NCBI GenBank assembly: GCA_012842275.1 | Contig: DUSK01000051.1 | Span: 1 to 38,400, forward strand | DNA length: 38,400 nt | Reading direction: 5' to 3' | DNA from: Syntrophaceticus sp. | GTDB taxonomy: Bacteria; Bacillota; DSM-12270; Thermacetogeniales; Thermacetogeniaceae | Part shown: positions 21,073-28,636 of the stretch, in pieces | How the letters are laid out: each line of letters starts with the position of its first letter | Numbering within the stretch: the stretch's first letter is position 1 | Made by a program: the position numbers and the translations under genes | Notes under the pieces: generated by a model | Databases searched by the model: none | Told to the model about the DNA's origin: nothing | Seen by the model: only the letters and a program-made list of their open reading frames with translations

Positions 21073-22272
21073 TCAGATGATATTTTGAATGGGGATGATA
21101 AACACTTGCTCTCCAGTTTTCACGGGTGGATGGCCTGCTGCCAGATCGATCAGGCAGTTGCAATCAGCAAGGGAGCGGCGCATACTGGATTTTTGCCCTG
21201 GGAGCACTGCTACTCTCCAACCTTCAGGGCCGTAAAGGCTATACCCTAGGAGAAATCTGCGGGGTCCGCCTTTTTTGGGAAAGCCGCTGGTAGCCACCGC
21301 GGGAATGCGCAGCAGTTCCGGCTTTAATCCCTGCAGGGCACGCAGCACCGGGTAAACCAATAGGTGATAGCCCACAAAACACGCTACAGGGTTGCCTGAG
21401 AGCATGACCACCAATTTGCCATCCCGGATACCGGCACAGGAATGGCTACCTGGCTTGACCTGATACCCTAAGAAGAGAGGTTGAGCGCCGATCTCCTCCA
21501 GCAGGTTTTTTGCTTGGTCATTACTGCCTGCTGCTGTGCCTCCGATGGTGATCACCAGATCAGCTTTTTTTAGATGGGCATCCAGTTCCTTCACAACAGA
21601 GTCTCCCGGGGCTGTCACTGCAATTGGGTAACCTCCGTGGGTGATAACCAGCGAAGCCAGGAGTGGGCCATTGCTGTCCCTCACCTGCCCTGGTTTAATT
21701 CCTTGATTAAAGGGGATGACTTCTTTCCCTAAGCTCATAATAGCAACTCGGGGAACGCGCACTGCTGATATTTCCTGGAAGCCGTAGGCGGTCAATACGG
21801 CGATCAGACCAGGGGTTATCTTGGTGCCTCTTCTGGCGATAACTGTGCCTGCAAGAAAGTCTTCACCCTGTTCACGAATGTTGTTGACCTGGGGATTGAT
21901 CCTCTTGATAGAAAGATAACCATCTTCTACCCAGACATCTTCATCCCGCACAACCACTGCGGTCCCCTGTGGGATGTGTCCACCGGTTACTACTCCTGCT
22001 GCCTCTCCCTCTTTTAAGGTGAATGAAGGAACCTCTCCAGCCTCAAGATGTTTTTTGATAATAAACCTATCTCCCGTGGTTTCGGCAAGGGCGAACCCAT
22101 CCATGGCTGCCTGCCTGTAGGAGGGCAGGTCATGAGGGGCAATGATATCTGCCGCCAGAATGCGCCCTGTTGCCTGTAGTGGGGAGATCAGCTCACTATC
22201 CAGTGGTTGAGTCTGCTGTAAGAGAATCTGAAAGGCATCCTCTAAAGATATATTCTCTATATTCTCGTACAT
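21073..22272 (-). CDS. moeA: Molybdopterin molybdenumtransferase MoeA
   Basis: The 399-residue product inserts molybdate (or tungstate) into adenylylated molybdopterin, the last common step of Moco synthesis. The N-terminal region carries PLQATGRILAADI and the LPSYRQAAMDGFAL motif; the central MPT-binding domain has ITIGGTAAGSNDQ in place of the usual GGxSxGxxD pattern, and SGNPVACFVGY. The C-terminal domain (about 330-399) completes the normal length. ATG start with AAGGAG on the minus strand. It lies downstream of fdhA, the enzyme that needs the cofactor; a terminator-like hairpin sits in the 131-base gap. Confidence 0.92.
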   Translation of the reverse strand: MYENIENISLEDAFQILLQQTQPLDSELISPLQATGRILAADIIAPHDLPSYRQAAMDGFALAETTGDRFIIKKHLEAGEVPSFTLKEGEAAGVVTGGHIPQGTAVVVRDEDVWVEDGYLSIKRINPQVNNIREQGEDFLAGTVIARRGTKITPGLIAVLTAYGFQEISAVRVPRVAIMSLGKEVIPFNQGIKPGQVRDSNGPLLASLVITHGGYPIAVTAPGDSVVKELDAHLKKADLVITIGGTAAGSNDQAKNLLEEIGAQPLFLGYQVKPGSHSCAGIRDGKLVVMLSGNPVACFVGYHLLVYPVLRALQGLKPELLRIPAVATSGFPKKGGPRRFLLGYSLYGPEGWRVAVLPGQKSSMRRSLADCNCLIDLAAGHPPVKTGEQVFIIPIQNII

Positions 22273-22291
22273 TTTATATCTCCTTATGTTA

Positions 22292-22339
22292 AAAAGCCAT
22301 TCCTGGGGTGCGGAAAGATACTGACTTTCCGCACCTGTC
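22292..22339 (-). terminator. Terminator-like hairpin after fdhA
   Basis: A perfect 11-bp stem GGTGCGGAAAG/CTTTCCGCACC (22307-22317 with 22325-22335) has outer TCCTG/CAGGA arms that extend it. On the minus strand it is followed after a short spacer by TTTTT (complement of 22291-22295). It sits between fdhA and moeA, both minus strand, and probably ends or attenuates fdhA transcription before moeA. The T-run is offset from the stem, so efficiency is uncertain. Confidence 0.65.
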
Positions 22340-22403
22340 AGGATATGGCAATTTGAAAATAGATGTTAGGGTTCATGAACTTTTTGTCCGAGCAGGTTCA
22401 ATT

Positions 22404-25085
22404 TCAGTTCAGCTTTTCCACCTTAACAGCACAGACCTTGTATTCACCGGTTTTGGTGATGGGGTCCACCGCAGCACTGGTGAGGACATTGGTCGGGCTT
22501 TCCGTATAATGGAAAGACATCCAAATGACCCCGGGTGGCACCCGGTCCGTTACCTGAACCTTTGTTGTCACTTCTCCCCGCCTGGATGTTACCTTAACCT
22601 TATCACCTGTAGTGACTCCCAGTCGGGATGCATCATCAGGGTTGACCTCTGCATATTCCTCATTCCATATGCTGTTTATCCCTGCCGAGTAGGGTGTTGT
22701 CACATTATAATGGAACAGGATCCTGCCGGTAGAGAGCAGGAACGGGTATTCCTCATCTGGTAGTTCTGCAGGTGGTATATGGTCGATCCCCTGGAACAAT
22801 CCTTTGCCCCTGGTAAATGCGGCAGCGTGCAGGTATTTGGTCCCCGGGTGATCCGGTGTAGGGCAGGGCCACTGCAGGCCATTTTTATCAATGCGTGCAT
22901 AGCTCATTCCCTGATAAGAAGGTGTCAGAGAAGCCATTTCATTGAAAATTTCCTCTGCTGAATTGTAATGCATGGGATAACCCATCCTGGTGCTCATCTC
23001 CATGATTGTCTGCCAGTTGGTGCGACCGGGAATCGGTTCGATGGCTTTGCGAACCCGCTGGACACGCCGCTCAGTGTTGGTAAATGTTCCATCGGTTTCG
23101 GCAAAGCTGGCTGCCGGAAGCACCACATCTGCATATTGAGCGGTTTCGGTCAGGAAAAGCTCATGCACCACCAGAAACTCCAGTTTTTCCAAACCGGATT
23201 TGATGTGGTTGGCATTGGGATCGGTCAAGACCGGGTTTTCACCCAGGATGTACATGGCTTTGATCTCTCCGGAGTTGGCACGATCAAACATCTCAGGGAT
23301 CATCAACCCGACTTCTGCAGGTAGAGAAACACCCCAGGCTTTTTCGAATTTTTCCCTTACAGCCGGATCGGTTACCTTCTGGTAACCGGGATAGACATTG
23401 GGGAGAGCACCCATATCACAGGCACCTTGTACATTGTTCTGGCCGCGCAGAGGGTTGACACCTGTGCTTTCCCTGCCGATATGCCCGGTTAACATAGCTA
23501 GGTTGGCGATGCTCATAACATTATTGGTTCCACAAACGTGTTCTGTAATCCCAAGGGTATAGAATATTCCAGCCTTATCGGTTTTAGCATAAAGCCTGGC
23601 AACTGCGTAGATGTCTTCAGCAGGCACTCCGCAGAGTTCAGAGGCGTATTCAGGCGTATACTTTTCTACTGTTTGTTTCAAGGCTTCAAAGTTCTCTGTG
23701 CGCTCTTCGATAAACTTCTTATCGTAGAGGTCCTCTTTGATAATAACGTGCATAATGGCGTTCAGGAGCGGGATATCTGTACCAGGTTTGATCTGCAGCC
23801 AATAATCAGCCTCTGCAGCAAGTTCAGTACGACGTGGGTCAACAACTATCAGTTTTGCTCCTTTTCGTTTTGCCTGCTTCATTTTGTAACCGATCACCGG
23901 GTGGGCCTCAGTGGTGTTGGTTCCGATCAGGAATAAGAGTTCAGCCCCAAGTATTTCATTGATGGAGTTGGTCATTGCGCCACTGCCGAATGATGTGGCC
24001 AGACCGGCCACTGTGGGCGCGTGTCAGGTGCGGGCACAGTGGTCAACATTGTTTGTGCCCATCACCGCCCTCACAAATTTTTGCACCAGGTAATTCTCTT
24101 CATTGGTACACCTAGCAGAACTCAAAGATGCAAAAGCATTGGCCCCGTATTTTTCTTTTATTTCCCCCAAACGCTTTGCTATGGTATTAAAGGCCTCGTC
24201 CCAAGATACCGGTACAAACTTGCCATCCACTTTAACCAGAGGTGAGGTCAGCCTCTTGTCGCTGTGCACAAAATCCCAGCCGAAACGGCCCTTAATACAG
24301 AGCTGTTTGCCGTTGACTACACTCTCCGGATTAGAGGTTACACCTGCGATTTTGCCATCCTTCACCATTAAATCAAAGTTGCATCCAGTCCCACAGAAGG
24401 GACAGGTGGTTTTAACCCTTTTATACTCCCATCTGCGTCCTTTGCCCTGCATCTGTTTTTCAGTCAGAGCTCCGGTGGGGCACACAGCCACACAGTTGCC
24501 GCAGTATACACAGTCTGACTCCGCTAGGGTAGTGTCTCCAAAGGGACCTACTTTGGTTTTGAACCCACGGTAAGAAAAGTCAATGATGTCATTACAGGTC
24601 ATTTCTGCACAGGCTCTGATGCACCGCCCGCAGAGGATGCATTTGTTGAGGTCCCGGATGATGAAGGGGTTATTGTCTTCCACTTCATAGCTGTGTTTTT
24701 CGGGATTGATGAAGGGACTCTTTTTAACCCCATATTGGTAGCAGTATTCTGCCAGCTTGCAGTCCCCTAGTTTTTCACAGGACAGGCAGTCAAGCGGGTG
24801 GTTGGCGATCAGCAGTTCCAATATGGTTTTGCGAGCCTCAATAATTTGAGGTGTATCAGTGCGTACAACCATACCATCGGTTGCCATTGTTACACAGGAT
24901 GCCGGAAGATTGCGCATGCCCTCGATTTCCACGACACAAAGCCGGCAGGCTCCAACAGCAGTCAGGTCCGGGTCATGGCAGAGCCTAGGAATATGGATTC
25001 CCAGCTGTTCTGCTGCCTCAAGAACAGTTGTCCCAGCAGGAACCTGAACTTCTTGTCCATCAATAGTCAGCTTGACAAGTTCCAT
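22404..25085 (-). CDS. fdhA: Formate dehydrogenase catalytic subunit, selenoprotein
   Basis: This reads as one 893-residue protein through an in-frame UGA at codon 354 that encodes selenocysteine. An N-terminal NuoG-like region carries a [2Fe-2S] ferredoxin domain (Cys36, 47, 50, 64), a His-ligated cluster (His96, Cys100, 103, 109) and two [4Fe-4S] clusters (around Cys149-164 and Cys192-202). The molybdopterin domain starts at CPFCGTGC (228-235, with Cys263). The active site is NVDHCART-Sec-H, matching other Sec formate dehydrogenases. It oxidises formate or reduces CO2 with a Mo- or W-bis-MGD centre in the cytoplasm; the cluster chain implies an electron-transfer partner, but no other subunit gene is adjacent. 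AAGGAGGG precedes the ATG. The length resembles NAD(P)-linked clostridial types. Confidence 0.95.
23995..24026 (-). promoter_or_regulatory. Sec UGA codon and bacterial SECIS hairpin in fdhA
   Basis: The UGA occupies 24026-24024. Twelve bases later a perfect stem GUGGCC/GGCCAC (24011-24006 with 24000-23995) closes the loop GGUCU. The GGUCU begins 19 bases after UGA, the same distance and loop as in Escherichia coli fdhF, where SelB binds. Everything after UGA continues in frame with strong FdhA homology (HAPTVAGLATSFGSG), which rules out a simple nonsense mutation. Confidence 0.93.
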
Positions 25086-25176
25086 TTTTATCCCTCCTTA
25101 ATGCATTATTGGAATATTCAAACTTAATTGATGGCTCACTAAAAAAGGGTTATCCTTTTCCTTGAGGGTTCTATCT

Positions 25177-25214
25177 ATTGTGCAATAAATTGGTTTTGTA
25201 GGTCATTGTGCAAT
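25177..25214. promoter_or_regulatory. Two identical palindromic decamers upstream of fdhA
   Basis: ATTGTGCAAT occurs at 25177-25186 and again at 25205-25214, 28 bp apart centre to centre. Each has ATTG/CAAT symmetry. They lie 92-129 bases before the fdhA start, after the second leader terminator, where an operator controlling a proximal fdhA promoter would sit. No convincing -35/-10 pair is evident near them. Regulator unknown. Confidence 0.55.
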
Positions 25215-25256
25215 GAGATTTTGCGGAGTGATTGTTTCATGTTATATCTGTTAAAG

Positions 25257-25307
25257 AAAAAAAGGCCCCGGGTTGTCTTTCCTCCCGCCCAAGAGGAAAG
25301 ACAACCC
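25257..25307 (-). terminator. Strong terminator inside the fdhA leader (T2)
   Basis: A perfect 15-bp stem GGGTTGTCTTTCCTC/GAGGAAAGACAACCC (25270-25284 with 25293-25307) has an 8-base loop. On the minus strand it is followed by GGGGCC and seven T (complement of 25257-25263). On the plus strand no T-run follows. It lies between the riboswitch-like element and fdhA, so transcripts from the far upstream promoter must pass it, or it ends a separate short leader RNA. Confidence 0.85.
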
Positions 25308-25459
25308 AAATTTATAGGGAAAAGGAATGTGAGCAAAGTTAATAATGAAACCTTATTTGGGTTGTTACATCAGGTGCTTTGTTCCTGACGGTATAAGGTG
25401 GACTCGCGGGCACCACCTCCTATGCGGGCGTTAAACACAATTTGTTTTCATAAATTAAA
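25308..25459 (-). other. Structured non-coding block between two leader terminators
   Basis: No convincing gene lies here; the longest start-to-stop stretch has 25 codons and no properly spaced ribosome site. Two hairpins are visible, AGGTGG/CCACCT around an 11-base loop (25397-25419) and TCAGG/CCTGA (about 25370-25388). The block lies between two minus-strand terminators in the fdhA leader. It may be a second regulatory RNA domain or a small RNA ended by T2. I do not recognise a known RNA family on either strand. Confidence 0.4.
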
Positions 25460-25487
25460 CAGCCGGAGTGCGAAAACACTCCGGCTG
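25452..25487 (-). terminator. Expression-platform terminator of the Moco-type element (T1)
   Basis: A perfect 11-bp stem CAGCCGGAGUG/CACUCCGGCUG (25487-25477 with 25470-25460 on the minus strand), loop of six, is followed by UUUAAUUU. It directly follows the riboswitch-like domain. Its 5-prime arm contains CGGAGUGU (25483-25476), which is fully complementary to ACACUCCG at the 5-prime end of that domain (25600-25593), so the two pairings exclude each other. Confidence 0.8.
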
Positions 25488-25604
25488 AAAACTGCTGCCG
25501 TTACTCCTTTCCGCACTGGGAGGCGCACCCGTTTCCAGGTACACCCTATCGATCCGACTTCCATAGCATCAAAGGCCACAGGAAAGTGGATTCGGAGTGT
25601 ATTA
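25488..25604 (-). ncRNA. Moco (molybdenum/tungsten cofactor) riboswitch-like element
   Basis: The minus-strand RNA contains CGCCUCCC (25529-25522), then five bases and GGAAAGG (25514-25508), which closely matches the conserved 3-prime part of the Escherichia coli moaA Moco RNA (GCCUCCC...GGAAAGG). The hairpin just before it, GGUGUACC/GGUGCGCC, matches the P3-type stem position. Upstream, CCAC/GUGG and UCCGA/UCGGA pairs and a CUUUGAUGCU...GGAAG stretch resemble the rest of the aptamer. It lies in the 5-prime leader of fdhA, an enzyme that carries this cofactor, in a Mo/W gene cluster. Recognition is by eye from recalled consensus; a covariance search is needed to confirm, and tungsten versus molybdenum selectivity cannot be told. 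Confidence 0.8.
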
Positions 25605-25682
25605 AATTTTTTAATGTTCACTTTAGATCTCTTTTACTATTTTTAATATTATTCTCCAAATAGGCAGAAACTCCTTCCCGGT

Positions 25683-25711
25683 TTGAAAAAAACATAGAAA
25701 CTGTGAATAAC
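25683..25711 (+). promoter_or_regulatory. Possible promoter of the ywmB-murA unit
   Basis: TTGAAA (25683-25688) and AATAAC (25706-25711) are spaced 17 bases apart, about 50 bases before the ywmB start. Both hexamers match the sigma-A consensus in four of six positions. Weak support. Confidence 0.35.
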
Positions 25712-25762
25712 ATTTCTTGATAGGGGCACAATACAGGAAAATCGTGGCAGAGGGCGTTAGTT

Positions 25763-26497
25763 GTGAAAAAAGCACTGCTACTGCTGATTGTCCTGAGTGT
25801 TCTGACTGTTCCCTTTATTTCTGGTGAAATAATGAAAAAGGAACCTCTGGCTTTTGAGGAAATGCTCTTATTGATGGAAGCCAGTGGTGTGAAGGTGGAG
25901 GGCTGCCAGCTCCAGGGCTGGGCCCTTATCCAGGATTGTGGCAAAGCAGCAGATGTGTGGGAGAAAAGGAAGATCGGTCAAAGGCTACACCTGCCTGAAG
26001 CTTTAATAATGAGCCTTCCCGAGGGAGAGGGGGATGGTTTAACTATTGTTTTTGCTGAAAAGGATCTACAGGCTGATCTTGTCTTCAAAAAAATAAAAGA
26101 AACACCAAAAAACGACCTCTTCTACCTATCCCTTAAATGTAATTTTTATAATTTCCAGGGCAGACCAGGTGAAAGTGTTTTATGGGAGAAAAAAATAAGG
26201 GACGCCATAGCTGTTTTAGGAAATGAACACGGGGTTTACCTGACAGTGGAGGGGAAAATTTCCCCTTTGGATAAAAAAGCGCAGAAAGCCTGGGCCATGG
26301 CTGTTTTCCGGGAGATCGGTGCCCAGGTGGTGGATACCCTTCAGACCGGCAGTTATACCACTATTACAGGCCACACACCTTTTTTTGCTGATATTGCCGT
26401 TGGTAAGAAGAAAATCAATTTTAATCTGGCAATGATTAGTCAGGAAGAGGAAACAAGGGTGCTCTTGGGCTCTCCATTAATTACCTGTGAGTACTAG
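25763..26497 (+). CDS. ywmB: YwmB-like TATA-box-binding-fold protein
   Basis: The 244-residue protein starts with a hydrophobic signal or anchor (residues 3-20) and resembles YwmB (TATA-box binding protein-like, DUF1779) in length and in position immediately upstream of murA, as in Bacillus subtilis (ywmB-murAA-spoIID). It is probably exported or membrane-tethered. Recognisable conserved features are weak: the GWALIQDCG region and the YLTVEGKI and GSYTTITGHTPFF stretches. Function is unknown; the neighbourhood links it to cell-envelope or spore formation. GTG start; the ribosome site is poor (AGAGGG). Confidence 0.72.
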   Translation: MKKALLLLIVLSVLTVPFISGEIMKKEPLAFEEMLLLMEASGVKVEGCQLQGWALIQDCGKAADVWEKRKIGQRLHLPEALIMSLPEGEGDGLTIVFAEKDLQADLVFKKIKETPKNDLFYLSLKCNFYNFQGRPGESVLWEKKIRDAIAVLGNEHGVYLTVEGKISPLDKKAQKAWAMAVFREIGAQVVDTLQTGSYTTITGHTPFFADIAVGKKKINFNLAMISQEEETRVLLGSPLITCEY

Positions 26498-26603
26498 AAA
26501 ATTCCGGAAGGATTCAGGTCACGAAAACAGAATTATTAATGAGAATCTACAGAAAAAGTAAACATGGGCGCAACAGAAATAATAATTGAAAGTAGGAGAA
26601 GTA

Positions 26604-27875
26604 TTGGAGGATAAATATTTAATCGAAGGCGGTTCAACACTTAATGGAACTGTTTGCATCAGCGGATCAAAGAATGCCAGCCTGCCGCTGCTTGCAGCCT
26701 CTCTCCTCACAGCAGATAAATGCATTTTCAAAGGTGTCCCACACCTATTAGATATCGATAATATGATAAAGATGCTTTCTGGTTTAGGTGCCCAGGTAAA
26801 CCATCAGGGCAGCCAGATTGTAATCCAGGCCCGTGAACTGCGGGAGACCGGTATGCTCCATCTTTATGCCAGGAAAATGAGGGCTTCCTTCTTATTGTTG
26901 GGCCCGCTCTTGGTACGGCTTGGTGAAGTCTGTCTTCCTTTGCCGGGTGGCTGTGCCATCGGTTCAAGACCTGTTGACCTGCATTTGAAAGGGCTGAGTT
27001 CCTTAGGCGCCCGTTTTCAGATGGAAAACGGCTATATCAGGGCATCAGCAGGGGAACTGCGAGGGTGTGAGGTCCCTCTCAGCTATCCCAGTGTAGGGGC
27101 TACGGAAAACATCATGATGGCAGCTGCTGCTGCTCAAGGAAAAACCACGATAATTAATGCCGCTATGGAACCGGAGATAGTTGATCTGGCTGATTTATTA
27201 AATAAAATGGGTGCCCGGGTGACCGGTGCAGGCAGCAGTGTTATTGAGGTGGAGGGAAATCGGGAACTGCATGGTGCTGCACATACTGTGATCCCCGACC
27301 GGATTGAGGCAGGTACCTATATGATCGCCGCTGCCGCAGCCGGTGGGCAGGTTCATCTGGAGAGGGTGATAGCCGAACACCTGAGGGCAGTGATCGACAA
27401 GTTACGTGAGGCAGGGATCAGAATAGAAGAAGGGAACAACGAACTGCTGGTAAGGCCCGGGCGCAAAATGAATCCTCTTAAGATCATTACTGGCCCTTAC
27501 CCTGCTTTTCCCACAGATCTGCAGCCCCAGTTCGCCGCCCTTTTGTCGGTTGTGCCGGGTGAGAGCACTATTACAGAAACGGTTTTCGAAAACCGGTTTC
27601 TGTACACAAAGGGCCTGCAGCAGATGGGAGCGCAGATCACTGTTGATGGGCGCACTGCCTGCATACGGGGGGTAGAAAGCCTCATTCCCGCACAGGTTGA
27701 AGCCACCGATTTGAGGGCTGGCGCAGCATTGGTGATTGCGGCATTAATGGCACCCGGGAGAACGGAAATAAGCGGGGTTTATCACCTGGACCGGGGTTAC
27801 GAAAACCTGGAGGGCAAATTGACATCCCTGGGGGTAAAAATCAGCCGGGTAGCTGATCAAGCAGCTAACCTCTAA
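26604..27875 (+). CDS. murA: UDP-N-acetylglucosamine 1-carboxyvinyltransferase
   Basis: This 423-residue enzyme transfers enolpyruvate from PEP to UDP-GlcNAc, the first committed step of peptidoglycan synthesis and the target of fosfomycin. The catalytic cysteine is conserved in GGCAIGSRPVDLHLKGL (Cys117), so fosfomycin sensitivity is expected. SGSKNASLPLLAASLL near the N-terminus and the PDRIEAGTYMIAAA block are diagnostic. I choose TTG 26604 (MEDKYLIEGG, the usual family start) with AGGAG five bases upstream; an in-frame TTG at 26586 lies before that site. It overlaps the convergent mntR-like gene by four bases. Confidence 0.95.
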   Translation: MEDKYLIEGGSTLNGTVCISGSKNASLPLLAASLLTADKCIFKGVPHLLDIDNMIKMLSGLGAQVNHQGSQIVIQARELRETGMLHLYARKMRASFLLLGPLLVRLGEVCLPLPGGCAIGSRPVDLHLKGLSSLGARFQMENGYIRASAGELRGCEVPLSYPSVGATENIMMAAAAAQGKTTIINAAMEPEIVDLADLLNKMGARVTGAGSSVIEVEGNRELHGAAHTVIPDRIEAGTYMIAAAAAGGQVHLERVIAEHLRAVIDKLREAGIRIEEGNNELLVRPGRKMNPLKIITGPYPAFPTDLQPQFAALLSVVPGESTITETVFENRFLYTKGLQQMGAQITVDGRTACIRGVESLIPAQVEATDLRAGAALVIAALMAPGRTEISGVYHLDRGYENLEGKLTSLGVKISRVADQAANL

Positions 27876-28411
27876 TCCTGTTCTGCATACTGTATTGCAG
27901 GGTTTTTCCAATTGGGTGTCCTGGAATCTGTGGCATTTTTTATTGTTCGCATTTTTTTGAATTGTTCAAACTGTTCCCTTACATATGGGTTCTCTGTCAG
28001 GAATTGATTAAAGATATCAAGCAACTGGAGAGTGTGAAGGCTGATATTGTGTTCGATCAGTTCGGTTTCCACCAGCAGGTTTTCCCCTACCCCCAGGAAT
28101 TTAAGAAATGTTTCCACTGTGTTGTGCCTTTCCAATAAAAATTTACCTATTTCTTTACCGTTTTCTGTAAGAAAGATGATTCCGTATTTTTTATAGTGAA
28201 CCAGATCGAGTGCGGTCAATTTCTGCACCATTTTGGTTGCTGAGGGCGCCCGCACATTAAGCAGAGCGGAAAGGGTTGAAATGCGGACATAGCCGTCTTT
28301 AAGACTTGACCTGTAGATCATCTCCAGATAATCCTCCATAGCCGGTGTTAATGTTCTTTTCTTTTGTTCAAGCAGTTGATAGCCGCGCACTGTATGAAAG
28401 TTTTTTTTCAT
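27872..28411 (-). CDS. DtxR/MntR family metal-dependent transcriptional regulator
   Basis: The 179-residue protein has the winged-helix DNA-binding domain (about 22-85) and dimerisation/metal domain of the DtxR/MntR family. Residues matching the Bacillus MntR metal ligands are all present: Asp27, Glu30 (MEDYLE), His96 (RHNTVE), Glu117, Glu120 and His121 (ETELIEHN). This argues for Mn(II) sensing rather than Fe(II), since no SH3 domain is present. It has about 19 extra N-terminal and 20 extra C-terminal residues compared with 142-residue MntR. Likely targets are manganese transporters; mntP lies in the same window but not nearby. It is a single minus-strand gene between murA and malic enzyme. 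Confidence 0.85.
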   Translation of the reverse strand: MKKNFHTVRGYQLLEQKKRTLTPAMEDYLEMIYRSSLKDGYVRISTLSALLNVRAPSATKMVQKLTALDLVHYKKYGIIFLTENGKEIGKFLLERHNTVETFLKFLGVGENLLVETELIEHNISLHTLQLLDIFNQFLTENPYVREQFEQFKKMRTIKNATDSRTPNWKNPAIQYAEQD

Positions 28412-28636
28412 TTCACCACCACCCCTTGTTTATTTTTATTCATCCTCTTTTTCCATCTATACCAAAACAGGAACAGCGGGTTGAAGAAAGCATGCAAGCT
28501 AACCAGCGGCGAGAAAAAGCGCCACTGGTGACAATCGGGTTTTCCAAAACTAAGGGGGAACTCGAAACATGTGTTATATTTAGAGTAAATAAAATATTTT
28601 TATATTTAAAAAAGTTTGACGAAAGGATAAGAAAAA

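Noticed and set aside
22404-25085. fdhA as a frameshifted or nonsense pseudogene
   Set aside because: The frame is unbroken except for one UGA at the known Sec position, with a proper SECIS hairpin and strong homology on both sides.
25270-25307. The 15-bp hairpin as a plus-strand terminator
   Set aside because: On the plus strand it is followed by AAATTTATAGG; the T-run is on the minus strand only.
25397-25425. T-box antiterminator on the plus strand (AAGGTGGACTCGCGGG resembles the T-box core)
   Set aside because: The core needs UGGNACCGCG, and this has an extra base and wrong order; no stem I or specifier loop is visible, and the downstream gene is not amino-acid related.
25308-25459. A small protein gene on the minus strand starting near the AGGAGG at about 25419
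   Set aside because: The only open stretch has 25 codons, the GTG is two bases from the ribosome site, and the sequence lies inside hairpins.
25086-25760. tRNA-Sec (selC) in the long leader of fdhA
   Set aside because: No cloverleaf, no TTCA anticodon loop in context and no 3-prime CCA on either strand.
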